DNA of 64,000 bases from Channa striata (taxonomy: Eukaryota > Chordata > Actinopteri > Anabantiformes > Channidae): positions 6,861,517 to 6,925,516 of the forward strand of contig CM065173.1 of assembly GCA_033026295.1 (NCBI GenBank). The letters run 5' to 3'. Positions within the stretch are counted from its first letter, which is position 1. Every line of letters starts with the position of its first letter. Shown here piece after piece: positions 47,901-58,085 of this stretch. The translations under genes and the position numbers were made by a program. The notes under the pieces were generated by a model, which ran no database searches, had not been told where the DNA came from, and saw only the letters and a program-made list of their open reading frames with translations.

Positions 47901-48559
47901 AATTTTAATGTAGGGACGTCAGAGGGAAGTTTAATGGGATTCATTTTCATGTACAGTCCCATATCAGTGAAGGCGTCCTTTAAATAAAACGTTTAATGGC
48001 TGATTCATTCGACACATTATATTGAGAGGTGGCTCTAACGGTTTGGCCGTCCTGTTTGAAACAGATGATTGGTGGTTCAAAACATTCAAACTGCCTCTTA
48101 ATATGATGCAGTCCAGCACGACTCCACCACCCACCAACACCTCAATAAAAAGAACGTAGTACAATTATGACAGTTTCTTTCTGACAGTTCAAGAAATCGA
48201 ATCCTTGTAAAAGTAGAATTCAAGGCAGAGCTGCTGGATTGAATTAGATTGTACACGTGTACCTAATAAAATGGCCGGAAAGAGTCTTTCCAACGCTACT
48301 GAATGACAGCACCTACCACTGCAGCAGGAGAACAGCTGTACAACTGCACTGCGCTGCGGTGACCAAGCCTCACCTCAAAGAGCTCATCTGCTGTGCTGTA
48401 GCGGATCGACGCCGGCGACGCACCCGCCGACTGATCGTTGCACCACTGTAGCTCGCTGAGACAGTTGACGCTGTCGAAGTCACTGGTGTCCAGCTGGGAG
48501 AGGTCGATGTCCGGGAAGTCGGCGTCCAAGCGGTCCGAACACACCTCCTCCTCCCCATA
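26892..48559 (-). CDS. ppargc1b: PGC-1beta transcriptional coactivator, all exons but the first (10 exons)
   Basis: Nuclear coactivator that binds ERR, PPAR and other nuclear receptors and drives mitochondrial and lipid genes. Ten minus-strand exons join in consistent phase to about 899 residues; the human protein is about 1,020. In order: acidic activation domain ([17 protein letters not shown]), the [16 protein letters not shown] block, LXXLL box [15 protein letters not shown], an acidic tract, [13 protein letters not shown], a second LXXLL box in [42 protein letters not shown], the FGDHDY host-cell-factor motif, an RRM-like region and the C-terminal block [30 protein letters not shown] before FEQT and the acidic tract fit PGC-1beta better than PGC-1alpha. 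The start exon is not found. No classical RS domain is present. Confidence 0.93.
27175..27302 (-). CDS. ppargc1b: ppargc1b exon: second half of RRM (5' boundary uncertain)
   Basis: The 3' end (GTGATA donor, phase 1) is firm: [19 protein letters not shown] matches the human FQLSYGGLRHFCWPRYTDY region. The acceptor is less clear. TTGTAG at 27,303 fits the required phase and gives [20 protein letters not shown]. Weaker phase-compatible acceptors would start the exon at 27,335 or 27,350 and add a segment ending [11 protein letters not shown]; that version aligns better with human CSEHAALSLTKGAAL. Neither version recreates the aromatic RNP1 strand KYGFITY. Confidence 0.75.
27637..27755 (-). CDS. 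ppargc1b: ppargc1b exon: first half of RRM
   Basis: A 119-nt exon, phase 0 in and phase 2 out, between GTTGCCAG and GTAGGT. It encodes [20 protein letters not shown] then [26 protein letters not shown] is an intact RNP2 strand, and RKRFQVFG corresponds to RRFEVFGEIEEC of mammalian PGC-1 proteins. Confidence 0.93.
28020..28077 (-). CDS. ppargc1b: ppargc1b 58-nt linker exon
   Basis: A small exon between a long C/T-rich tract ending TTTAG and a GTACAT donor. Its first T completes a serine codon, then 19 codons read [19 protein letters not shown], ending in phase 0. Content is not conserved to my eye; support comes from perfect phase fit on both sides and good splice sites. Confidence 0.75.
28924..29569 (-). 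CDS. ppargc1b: ppargc1b exon: TPPTTPPHK and DHDY motifs
   Basis: A 646-nt exon, phase 1 in and phase 2 out, between CCCTTCCAG and GTGAGA. It begins [20 protein letters not shown] and includes [13 protein letters not shown] and [13 protein letters not shown] fits the D/E-H-x-Y host cell factor binding motif. The C-terminal half is low-complexity and acidic, ending in [17 protein letters not shown]. The DHEIRA-type motif found after this point in mammals (from memory) was not seen. Confidence 0.94.
29882..29946 (-). CDS. ppargc1b: ppargc1b exon: [14 protein letters not shown]
   Basis: A 65-nt exon, phase 2 in and phase 1 out, between CCACCAACAG and GTAAAT. It encodes [20 protein letters not shown] and A. 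The FEQTL-V-LCGTAG block is shared by all PGC-1 family members. Confidence 0.94.
29947..31823. other. ppargc1b intron (1.9 kb), no gene seen
   Basis: AT-rich sequence with a (TAAT)-rich stretch near 30,930-30,960 and 31,080-31,130. Open frames on both strands are short and unlike known proteins. Confidence 0.5.
31824..31869 (-). CDS. ppargc1b: ppargc1b 46-nt exon ([10 protein letters not shown])
   Basis: A small exon between GATTGCAG and GTGAGT that closes the phase 1 codon upstream and leaves in phase 2. It encodes [15 protein letters not shown], matching the RCLMLALSQSD segment that precedes FEQTL in PGC-1 proteins. Both flanking phases require it, which is good evidence despite its size. 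Confidence 0.87.
32518..32780. mobile_element. MITE-like element with about 22-bp terminal inverted repeats
   Basis: The left end CACTGATCAGGCATAACATT is the inverse of the right end AATGTTATGGCTGATCAGTG with one mismatch over the first 20 bases. The 263-bp interior has no coding capacity. Target-site duplication is not evident. It lies in a ppargc1b intron and has a degraded relative at 20.8 kb. Confidence 0.7.
33516..34548 (-). CDS. ppargc1b: ppargc1b large central exon
   Basis: A 1,033-nt exon, phase 0 in and phase 1 out, between TCAACCTCAG and GTGAGA. It contains [12 protein letters not shown], then an acidic tract of about 45 residues rich in D/E/S, then [20 protein letters not shown] basic region, [11 protein letters not shown] (an LXXLL box), DVSKPYRL, a Ser/Pro-rich stretch and [18 protein letters not shown] follow. 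The N-terminal ATG of the open frame lies in the intron; the acceptor sets the start. Confidence 0.94.
35912..35933 (+). repeat. (AC)n microsatellite
   Basis: About 11 CA units in the ppargc1b intron between the central exon and the LKKLLL exon. Confidence 0.9.
36951..36986 (+). repeat. Short minisatellite, three 12-bp units
   Basis: The unit CATCTCTGCCTC is repeated three times with little variation inside a ppargc1b intron. Confidence 0.8.
37499..37624 (-). CDS. ppargc1b: ppargc1b exon: LXXLL nuclear-receptor box
   Basis: This 42-codon exon lies between TTCTTCTCCAG and GTGAGG, phase 0. It starts [14 protein letters not shown], corresponding to the LLQKLLLA (beta) or LLKKLLLAP (alpha) receptor-binding box. 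The rest ([20 protein letters not shown]) is divergent. Confidence 0.93.
40199..40221 (+). repeat. (CA)n microsatellite
   Basis: About 11 uninterrupted CA units in the same intron. Confidence 0.9.
42590..42910. promoter_or_regulatory. Candidate conserved intronic element
   Basis: A 320-base block without simple repeats, rich in homeodomain-like AT cores (GTGTGTGATTACAAA, TTTAATTCAAATTAAG, GCATTACAGCGCTAATCG, TTTATTGCAATGAAATGA). This texture is typical of vertebrate conserved non-coding elements; conservation itself cannot be tested here. Confidence 0.3.
44198..44398 (-). CDS. ppargc1b: ppargc1b exon: ENAALLAAL and acidic segment
   Basis: This 67-codon exon lies between CCCCCCACAG and GTACGA, phase 0. 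It encodes [20 protein letters not shown] and continues through [11 protein letters not shown], a glutamate run and ETEDLSL. It joins in frame to LKKLLL of the next exon, which rebuilds the conserved (L)LSLLxKLLL region. Confidence 0.94.
47718..47983 (+). repeat. Unclassified interspersed repeat, copy 2
   Basis: Same orientation and motif order as 17,260-17,530 (ACTCCTCCAGATG at the start, GGAGCTCTGGAAAAGC, AAGTGATGTCATCTGGAGG, ATCAGTGAAGGCGTCC at the end). Moderate divergence suggests old copies. Confidence 0.55.
48160..48276 (+). mobile_element. DNA-transposon-like relic ending GTACCTAATAAAATGGCC
   Basis: It contains GGCAGAGCTGCTGGATTG (48,224-48,241) and the terminus TGTACCTAATAAAATGGCC. 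This is the inverse of the repeat start at 11,385. The left limit is not clear. Confidence 0.5.
48374..48559 (-). CDS. ppargc1b: ppargc1b exon: N-terminal activation domain
   Basis: This 62-codon exon, phase 0 at both ends, lies between a CATCTTCAG acceptor and a GTGAGG donor. It encodes [20 protein letters not shown], then [20 protein letters not shown], ending DELFE. Human PGC-1beta reads DFPELDLSQLDASDFDS at this place (from memory). Confidence 0.95.
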
Positions 48560-50191
48560 CTGAAGATGGAAAAAGACGGAGAGGTCACGTTAGTCCAAAC
48601 AGCGAGACTAAAAGCACTATTCCCAGATGATCGGTTCTTTTGAGACGCAGCAGAACAGTGTGAGCTACTTTGTAAAACGTGACCTCTGAGAACTGTGGGT
48701 GCCGATCACAGCGGGAAAGATCCTGGGGTGAGATATGAACAAGCCTGCATGCGTCACTCGCTGTTTTTGCTCTTTATTGAGATCACAAGAGCACTAATGT
48801 TTTCTCTGTAGCCACTGCTCTTTGAAACACAAGCCACCAAACATTAGACGCGATTCCCTCTATGAGACTAACAAAGTTGGTATTTCCTGTGAAGTCCATC
48901 GCTTACCGCTGCACTGCCTTTGTTAGAATCGGGGCTTTGGTTCCCATTGGGCCACTCTTTCTAAAATATGTATGCAACGGAAGTCGTATGAGACACTTTG
49001 GATAAAAGCCTCTATCATCTGGCATATACTGTATATTATTACACTGTTCAGTGTGTGAGTCACAAGGGGCTCTCATCAACAGCCCCTCATCTTTCAACAG
49101 CTACTCATTACAGATAATGAGACTACCATGTTAGAGGAGGTTCAGCGCTAAAACCAACAGAGGCATCTGCTCTGCTACGACGCAGGATTAGGCGGAAAAG
49201 AAAGACAACAACAAAAAAAAGACGTGTCACATATAACAGCAGACATTTGTCCTGCACGTCTCCCTGTGCACCTGTGACCCACGAGCTCTTCAGGTGATTA
49301 GTTCCCCCCGGCCGGCTGAGGCCGTGCTAATCGCTGAAATAAACTGCAGCGTTCAGTCTGTTTGATGGCCGGCACATGAGTGATCTGGTTTTTGTTTTCT
49401 GTGTTTTATACATGGGAGAAAATCTCCTGACTCCTCACGGCGAAAGGAAGTGGTCGCTCTGTGCAAATAAAATGTAGGAGACAATCAAATTAACATAATT
49501 TCAGGGAACTTTTCAAATCAGACAGTGTTACACTGCACATTCATGTTGCTACTGTTGTAAAAATGTGCATAACATAAACCTCAGTGCATTTTCTTGATTA
49601 TTGTACACGTTTGTGTTGTTGATTTTCTTCATTGATTGACTTTTTCCACACTGCACAAAACTGTTGGCCGCACATTTTGCTGCTGTAACGCTGACATTTC
49701 TCCACTGTGGGACGAATAAAGGTTCATCTTTTCTATGAATTTCCAGACTAATAAGTGAAATTTGAGTTAAATTAATCACACATTTAGTCGATTAAGTTCA
49801 GAACTCACTTATCAACACATCCCTCCTATAATAAAAAAAAGGCCCTCATGAACCTAGCAGAAGTTTCAAAAAACATTAAAGACCCTGTATGAATAACAAT
49901 CAATGCAATCAACAACGTTTTAGTTTCTCTCCTAAGCTCTTGAACCAAGATTCGAGAGTGATCCCTTAAATTGAGCCCTCAAAAGCCGCCTACAGCCCCC
50001 TAAAAAAAACCCACTTTAACAAACTCCTCAACGTCTTCAAAGTTCTCAAGAACTCCCTCAGAAGCACGACACTGTGGTTTTACTAAAATAATGTTCCAGT
50101 GAGAAGCAGCTGCCACATGGTCTGCAGTCACAACACATGGGACTCAGACAGAAACACTGAGCCACGTCACTGACAAACCAGAGAAAAAAAA

Positions 50192-50216
50192 AAAAAGAAG
50201 AAGAAGAAGAAGAAGA
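50192..50216 (+). repeat. (AAG)n microsatellite
   Basis: About eight AAG units following an A run. Confidence 0.9.
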
Positions 50217-50462
50217 GCAGGAAGAGTGCGTACGTGACTCAGTGTGAAGAGAAACAGTTGCGGTCTCTCGGGTGAGGTTTACGCGGGAGGAAATATTTAG
50301 GGAAGGAGGAAAAAGAAGGAGGAAATATTCACAGACGGGAAGTCGTCCAACTAGATTTTTCTCTTTTTTTTTTTTTTGTCAAAGAATTCTGGTTGAATGT
50401 AGGGTTACTGATGAGTCACGATGAGGCTGTTTGTTTGTCATTCACTAAACTGCCTTCATGAG

Positions 50463-50495
50463 CACACACACACCGACACACACACACACACAGAC
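50463..50495 (+). repeat. (CA)n microsatellite, interrupted
   Basis: A CA run with two interruptions (CCGACA, CAGACA). Confidence 0.85.
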
Positions 50496-51358
50496 ACAAA
50501 CTTTCTTTTCTATTCATGGCACAGGGCGAACAGAGGCGACCAGTTTAACCGCCTAACTGAATCTAACCGGCGGTTTTGTTCACTATCAGGTTCCCTCAGC
50601 AGTAATCTCATCTCAAACCGACACAGAAAGCTGCGCATAACTTCTCTGGTCTCTGGTTTAGCAGTTTATTAAAAGTTAAAAAATATTAATAACAAAAGGA
50701 TTTACAAAAGTTCATTTTGATATATCGGCCCTCTGTAATTATGTCTCCTTCATAATTAACATTTTTACAAAAGCATTCACAGTACTTGCGCTCCCCACAA
50801 AAAAAAAAAAACCTGTTAACACATTCATGATTAGTTTACAGTTTAATAATTAATTATACCCACATCCACACAGCTGTGAGAGATGATCAGGCACCTGCAT
50901 CTTTTCCCGCCCTGCTGTTCTTCTCTTGTTATATTCTTTTTTTGTCACGGATTTGATTTGAATGTGTTGATGCATTTTAATAAGTGCTCTGTGACACACA
51001 CTGGGGGGTGCGTGCAGTGTGCCAGTGTAGGTGCACATGGTCACTGCGCCACATGCTAAAAATTTTAAGACTCATATTTATCCCTTGGATTAATTAGTTG
51101 AAGGTTTTCACAGTTTGCCAATATTCAGGCAACATGTACTATAATATCCTCCCCCCAAAAATATCTAGATTTAATTTTAATAAATACTGCACTCTCTTCT
51201 GCTCTCACACTATTACACAAACACAACTACACATAGACAAAAACACACTCCACACATCCACTACAGCATTGTGTTGTAATTATGACCAGACCGCAGCGTG
51301 TAGTGCTTTAATGTGTGACCTCATACATCCTTGTAGGACTGTTGCTGCACTGCTTCAC

Positions 51359-51360
<2 letters not shown>

Positions 51361-51391
<31 letters not shown>
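51361..51391 (+). repeat. (TG)n microsatellite
   Basis: About 15 TG units with one early interruption. Confidence 0.9.
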
Positions 51392-51838
51392 TTATTTGGG
51401 TGAAGGAATGGACAACGTGAACCGATGGTTCTATAAATGATAAAGCAGAATCACACAGAGCACCAGAGCAGACATGACGATCAAAGAGCCAATCAGCGGA
51501 GTGAAGCAAAGGAAGAAAGGATGGAGGCAGAGCCGTGTACCGTGGAGAGAGGGATAAACCAGCACCAAGGGGACGGAAGGTAAAGGAAAACTGAAGGACA
51601 GAGAGGGGGGCGCGCAGGGAGGACAAGGAAAGTGCTGGGAATAGCAGAGAAAAGGAGATGTGGGTCAGGAAGGAGACGATGATAAAGTGAGGAGATGGAG
51701 ATGGAAAGGGGAGGGGGAGCTGTGACTTTATAGAAGAAGCAGAAGAAGAAGAAGGGAACAGAGGAGAGGATGCCCTCTATTAGACCCTCCCACTGCACCC
51801 TCTCTCTCCAGCAGCTGATGCAGGTGTGTGTTTCCACC

Positions 51839-51840
<2 letters not shown>

Positions 51841-51883
<43 letters not shown>
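51841..51883 (+). repeat. (TG)n microsatellite, longest in window
   Basis: About 21 perfect TG units. Surrounded by C/T-rich low-complexity sequence (51,900-52,120) that creates long spurious open frames. Confidence 0.95.
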
Positions 51884-51884
<1 letters not shown>

Positions 51885-52205
51885 CATTAGTGTGCAGCTC
51901 ACATCCCTCCCTCACGTGCACCTGACTCATCCCCCTCCACGACTCCTTTGCTCGGCTCATTATTCCTGTCCTCTCTCCTCTTTCAAGCCATTCCCTTCCT
52001 ACTTCCTGCTCCCTCCTTTTCCTTCCTTCACTGTCTTTTCCTTCAGTCAGCACAGTTTCCTCCTTTTCTCTTCTCTCCATCCTTCCATCTTTCCCATTCC
52101 TTCCCCATCACTTTAATATTCCATACTCTCTTGCTTGCATGCTCTCCTCTTGTTTCCCTCCTACATCTTGCCCCAAACACACACACTCCCCGTTACACAT
52201 GCAAT

Positions 52206-52231
52206 CACACACACACACACACACACACACC
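52206..52231 (+). repeat. (CA)n microsatellite
   Basis: About 13 CA units about 320 bases from the TG run at 51,841, in inverted sense. Confidence 0.95.
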
Positions 52232-52616
52232 ACATGTAAACAATTGTTGCAGCAGCAACATGGAAACTGTAGAATGAGCTGCACACACACCCCACATATA
52301 AAAACAAGCAACATACAAATGGGACCGAGCCACGTGACACGCGTTTGATCATCCTCTGCGCAGCAACAGAAGGCGATAGGCAGCCGGCAAATGTGGCTGC
52401 AGCATGTTCCCACTGCTGCGCTGACTCTGAATAATGATGAAGTCCCCGACAGCTACACAACATGACTCACAGACGCCGTGAGGAGGAAGCGAGCAACAGA
52501 GCTGCTCTGCGAGAAGCAACGCCTCCTCTGCTTGACTCTTATTTCCCTTTTCTCCACACAGTTCTGTGGAGAGCATAATTGCCGAACGTCGCGTTGCGTT
52601 TGTCGTCTGAGTGCAG

Positions 52617-52629
52617 TGACCTTTGACCC
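52617..52629 (-). promoter_or_regulatory. DR1 nuclear-receptor site (GGGTCA A AGGTCA)
   Basis: On the minus strand the 13 bases read GGGTCAAAGGTCA, two direct half-sites with one-base spacing. This is the consensus for PPAR-RXR, HNF4 and COUP-TF. It is upstream of the second ppargc1b exon, probably in intron 1. Chance occurrence in a window this size is not negligible. Confidence 0.4.
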
Positions 52630-53451
52630 CAAACACGCTAACTGTAGCTTTCCAGCGGATCCGCTGCGTCAGAGGAACAGTGTCCTCGTGCAGCAGGTCA
52701 GTGACAGTTCAGAGAGTCAGTGTAGCAGCTGACAGGTGTGACCAGAAAGTTTGCATGTCGCCAAACTCCAAAATCTGGGCTGTGAATTGAAAAAAAATGC
52801 TTAGCCCCGTCTCCCTGCTGAAGAATAAGAGTTACAATTGCTAAAAAGGCAAATGAAGGCGTATTCCTCCCAGCTCTAATTACCTATAATGGTGGCGGCT
52901 TAACACAATAGTATCTCAGGAATGAACACATCACTCACTGTGTCTCTGTCTGAATCTATTATGGCTTAAATGGAGCATTAGAATGGGCAGATTAGGTGAA
53001 TGGCCATGAAATTAAGGTAGAATACAGACCTCTTTGACGGTACTGAAAGAACAGATTGGAGAAAAAAAACTTCCCTTCATTTAGAATTAGAAAGAGATTC
53101 ATAAATAGGAAAATGTATAAAGAATAATCATCTACTGCCACAGAAATACTGCACAATGCAATGGGAAAACAGAATAAATGAGAATGATGTGAGAAGACGA
53201 CGTGGAGAACCGTGGTGTGGACGATAGTATAAATGTGCGGTCTGACCTTTCTGAAATCTATAAAACCTACAAACACTGCTTGCAAAAGGCATCATAGTGT
53301 AATAACAGTGGCATTAGGAACGAAGTGCGGTGACTTCCATTCGTGCTTAATCTCTGCGTTAGTAACAACACTGAAAACCTGCTGGCCCGTTCAGTCATAA
53401 AAAAGACGAGACAATCACACATTAAACGTGTGCTATTATAGCAGACGTGCA

Positions 53452-53473
53452 TGTGTGTGTGTGTGTGTGTGTG
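53452..53473 (+). repeat. (TG)n microsatellite
   Basis: About 11 TG units. Confidence 0.9.
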
Positions 53474-54506
53474 GTGGGGCTCTCTGGGCTAAAACAGGCG
53501 AGGAGATATGGAAAGGGCAGCGAGGCTCTGCTGGTGCTGCTTCAGCGCGAGCATGTGTTGGACTGCGTCCTTCTTTTCCACTGCTTCAAACACCTATTCA
53601 CGCCACACATTCTTCCCAGGGCTGCCTCACGCTGGACGCCTCACCATGGAGCTGTGATAAAGCTGCAGGTCTCGTTCCCCACTGGGACCTGGAGGCTGAT
53701 GTTGGGTCAGGGTTTTCGGTGGTGGAGCTAAAGAGAGGCTTCTTAGAGTTAAAGCAACCAAGCGAAGCGACCTTGAAACTGTATAAAATAGCAGGAAAGA
53801 CTAAAAGCTACTGTAGTATGTTTAACAAGCCACTTCCTGCTGGCCATTTCCTCTGTAGCCTGATAGTATGTTTTAAAATTACTCCAGAGAAGTACAGCCT
53901 GTTTTAGCTATTATTATACAAGAAATAAACATATTTATAAGCCATTGAAAACCTAAAGAATAAGAATAAGATAAATATATATTTTTAATGAAGAAATAAG
54001 AAAACTGGCTGTCACAATTGCTCAAAGAGTAAAGGTCAGCTTTGCTCTTGGTATATTTGTTTTATTTTCTCTACAACATATAGAGGAATTGGACCCACAA
54101 TTTGGTAAGAACATGATTAGATAAGCAGAACTGGAATCTATGAAGCTAAAATGATTCCCAACCCTCTTTAATGCACGTATTGGCATGGAATTCAAAATCA
54201 ATCCACTTTTCTCTGACCTAAGACACAAACCCATTCAGGAGTGGAGCATTTCAACTTCCCTGTTCATACGAGAAACAATGTGCTGCATGTACATGGTTGT
54301 TGTGTGTGTGTGTGTTTGTGCGCAACACGCTTCTGATAATAATGCAATACTTTATTGATCCGCTCAGACAAATCAGAGCCCTCGCTGCTGCTTTCCTGGC
54401 AGCGTTACAGCGGCCCTTTTGTAATGTTATGTAAGGTCAGTCACAAGCTCGGTCATGTGCTGGTGAGTCCCCATCAGAGTCCTGGCCTGAGCAAACTTCC
54501 CTTTAG

Positions 54507-54529
54507 ACACACACACACACACACACACA
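54507..54529 (+). repeat. (AC)n microsatellite
   Basis: About 11 AC units. Confidence 0.9.
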
Positions 54530-56177
54530 GAGAAGGACAGACAGAGATTCTGTGGATAAACGGTCAATCACACAGAACCATAGAAGGTCAAAGTCTGGCA
54601 GCTTCCAGCTCAGGTGCACAGCAGGAACAAAGACTAAGTCTCTGAATATAAGGATGTTCGCTGCATTCACTGGTGGTTACATAAATGGTTTGCTCTGACC
54701 CCCACACGTTCTGAATGGCTAAAGCACTGAACACAGATCAGCACAATACAGACCCGACGATGCTGAGAAGCCCCACTTACTTACTGCAGTTCTGCTGAAC
54801 TTATTCCAGCTTTAACTCGATTCCCAAGAGGACAAAATTAAATTCTCCTTGTTCTTTCATCCATCAGAAGTGTATCGAAAATGTTCCAGCAGAGTTAAAC
54901 CTCTGAATTGACCTTTGAGGATCACGATGGAGGTTTGTGCCCAACTCCAGCTCCATGTGATGAAATGCAGGAGTCATTTTAGAATAGCACATGGAGGAGA
55001 AGATGAGTCTTTTCCAATAATTATTCCTGCGGGATCGGCTGCATGTCATCGATGACAGATGCAAAAATTGGCACTTTCTCAAACTTTTTGAACCCTCCCG
55101 TCTCTAAATTGATGCCTTAAACTTATCTTTGAGGATCCCCGTCATATAGGACGGGGAACATGTGAAGGTTAAGTGACAGACTGAAGCCCATATAGCTGAA
55201 GAATGGTGATGAGAGGAGCTGGGTGGAGAGTTGTAATCACTTTATAGCCTTGCACATTGGAATGACATGAAGATATAAGGCTAAGATGGGGGCTCCTTTA
55301 AGTGGCCACTGCTTTCTTGTAGGTCACTTTGACATCAAGTAGTTTGTAAATTACACTTCAGACGCCCTTGCAGGGCCGCTCCAACTTATAGGCTCCTCTT
55401 TACATTACCACCAATGAATGCACGAGCAGCTATCCTGCAAAGCACATGATTAAACCCTCACACGAAACAGGTATTCTTGGCCTACTGCACAGAAATAGCA
55501 GCTCATTATCACGCTGAGAACTTTCTGTGCCAGTATGATGCCAACTACCTTGTGTTAAATGAGAGGAAGACAATCCGAGCTCTGCGGGGGCAACAAGCTA
55601 GTGATTATCTATTATAAATCTATTACTCATAGTTAGGGGAATTCACACAGCGACAACACGCTCGGCCGGGGGGTCCACGTTAACACACTTTGTTCTAGAA
55701 GACAACAAACTTTGCATCTGTTCTGAGTTTTGTGAAGTTGAAACTGATGCTACTTTATATCAAGTGATTACTACTGATTAAACCCGCCATAAAAAAAAAA
55801 TTAAAAGGGTGTTAAAACCCAAGCAACAGACCACTCAAGCACAACAGATAGCTTGCAACTGCGCACAGTGATTTCCAGCATTCATCCTCTGGCTGGATGT
55901 GCAGAGACCATCATCATCACTGTGATGAAGTGTAGTTAACTAAACTAATGCACATGCGTATCTTTTAAAAATGAAAAAGTTTAAATATTATATTCACCAT
56001 CGCATGACCCGATCGACGCCATGCACATCAGTTTGAAATCGAGCGCTCGGTTCTGATTCACAACTAACGAGAAGGTAAAGCTGCGCAATTTACTCTTTCC
56101 AACTCATTCTTCTGCCCTGCAGCCAGCACAGAAGGGATGTGCCTAATTACTGTGTGCAAAAAAGGATGCCCCCTTCA

Positions 56178-56203
56178 ACACACACACACACACACACACA
56201 CAC
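56178..56203 (+). repeat. (AC)n microsatellite
   Basis: About 13 AC units. Confidence 0.9.
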
Positions 56204-56911
56204 GTTTACATGTTTAATAAGGGCCACAAAAAGCCAATTATGTGCTGTTTGATTATTGAGGTGCAAAGTCAGACAATGAACACTCACGAGGGTACAGACC
56301 GAAACTAATTTAGGATGCACATCAATGGGAATCATTATTTCATGCTGTTTAATCTTTATTTATCCAGAGAAGCTCGACTGAGCGTCGAAATGCTTCTTCA
56401 GCAGCAACCTGCTTTACATTCACAGAGTTAACATGACAACAAACACTGTCTCCTGCTGCAGCTCGTTTCCTTTCTCTAGTCTCAATTTGCAAAAACATAG
56501 TTCAACCTGAAGCCATCGGCTCTCAGCAACTCATTTTGCACAAATGAGTCCTGCAAAAACCAAGAAAGCAACTAAAGACACTACGAGTATAAAAATATTC
56601 ATCCATAAAATAACAATGTGAAGCAAAGCTCTGACTTCTAACCAGTCAGAGAAGGTCAAACCTGCTGTGACACTTGCTCGTACCTATGAGATTCTACAGG
56701 CTTTGACACAATAGTGATTTCAACTTTGCTCCCAAAAGTTGCTTATTAATATTGCAATTTAAGGCCCAAATTATTTATTTTTTAATGCAAATTTCTGCAT
56801 TTCTTGTCCACTGTTTATTTATTTTCCAGCTGTAGTTAGCATCTATTTCACTTGCAACTATTCATAACTATTCTAATTTCACGTGTTATTGTTAATACAC
56901 CAGTATGAATA

Positions 56912-57045
56912 TCGGGGTCTGGTGGCTTAGTGGTAGAGCAATGGCTTGGTGTGATCCCCACCCAGGCATTCAGCGTAAAAACACATGCCAAATGAAAGTG
57001 CGGAATATGTTCCGCTGGGGCCTGAAGGGACGTCGAAAGCCGCTG
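56912..57045 (+). mobile_element. tRNA-derived SINE (second type)
   Basis: A box TGGCTTAGTGGTAGAG at about 56,923-56,938 and B-box-like GTGTGATCCCCA at about 56,949-56,960, followed by a body with CCGCTGGGGCCTGAAGGGA and CGAAAGCCGCTGAAAA. The body resembles fish SINEs whose tail reads CTGTGGCGACCC-GAAAGGGA. Distinct from the copy at 12.9 kb. Confidence 0.6.
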
Positions 57046-57498
57046 AAAATGCCAGTATTATCCAATTCTTAGAATATACGATATTATTAACAGGGAGCCT
57101 TTTTTGTGTTTTTTTTATTGGGAAAATTACTTAAGAGATCCATACGTTTTTGGATGGTTCCACCAGTGGACTTGCCCCACTGTGGATCTAAAAGAAAGGA
57201 GACGTGACCCAGAACTCAGATGTGCCCTTCTTTGGTAATTTCACTAGTTCATCCAGATCCTGCACATAAACACAGGCTCAACCAGTTTCTGTCCCATGAG
57301 CACCTCTTCCACAGGCCGCTGGCGACTCGAGGGGGAGCCAGACACAGACGACACTCAACACACAGCTTGTGTGAAAGGACATTATTGTGGAATCAATCAG
57401 ATCCAATCAGAGCAGCACGAAAATGCGTGGGCCTGGCGTGAAGCAGTGATGCTACCACATGACACACAAAAAGATTTACGTGAATATGTGTCCCTGTC

Positions 57499-57522
57499 AC
57501 ACACACACACACACACACACAC
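57499..57522 (+). repeat. (AC)n microsatellite
   Basis: About 12 AC units. Confidence 0.9.
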
Positions 57523-58021
57523 AGCAGCACTGATGAATGGATGAACAGCTAAATTGGTAGCTAGCGTTTCTTATTACACGCCTCAGTGGTGGGAGAGAGG
57601 TTACAAAGAGCGAGCGCTTTCACGTTTGCTAAACCTTTAAAGGAACATCCTGTCTAATTTTCAAAGTTGATTTCCTTTAACTCAGTTAATGATTGGCTGA
57701 TGTGTGTGTTTGGTGTGTATATGAGAACGTGGGAGTGTGTGTAGTTTGTGATACAGCATTTAACTTCTTTGGAAACATACAAATTAATTTTTTCACTTTT
57801 CTCTTTGGGGATTCTTTAAACAGCAGTTGTTAATTCATTACTGTGGAGAAAGTGGTTTCCAGTCTTCTTCTCTAAGCTGAAGCATCTCAAGAAGGCACAA
57901 AAAAGTGAATTCCTTGAAATGTTGTACTGATCCATGAGAGTCACATTTAACAGTCAGTCCCCAGAAAAAAAGCATGTGGGTTAACATCACACACGGCTCG
58001 ATGAAACGTCACCAACAAGCA

Positions 58022-58085
58022 AGGTCAAAGTTAAAATCGATTTACCTTTGACCACAGCGATGACGTACAAACACCGAGGTCAAAG
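58022..58085. promoter_or_regulatory. Cluster of DR1-like nuclear-receptor sites with a CRE-like motif
   Basis: Within 64 bases: AGGTCAAAGTTAA (58,022-58,034, + strand), TGGTCAAAGGTAA (minus strand of 58,042-58,054), TGACGTAC (58,061-58,068), and AGGTCAAAG (58,077-58,085). Three AGGTCA-type half-sites each precede a partial second half-site at one-base spacing. The place is upstream of or in intron 1 of ppargc1b. Confidence 0.4.

Larger units (their letters stand above)
44399..48373. other. ppargc1b intron (4 kb)
   Basis: Holds two conserved-looking blocks (about 45,200-45,460 and 46,920-47,330), copy 2 of the unclassified repeat at 47.7 kb and a transposon relic ending at 48,276. No extra exon is required by phase. 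Confidence 0.5.

Noticed and set aside
51493..52463. Several 100-195-codon open frames on both strands
   Set aside because: They run through TG/CA microsatellites and C/T-rich low-complexity sequence; no conserved content.
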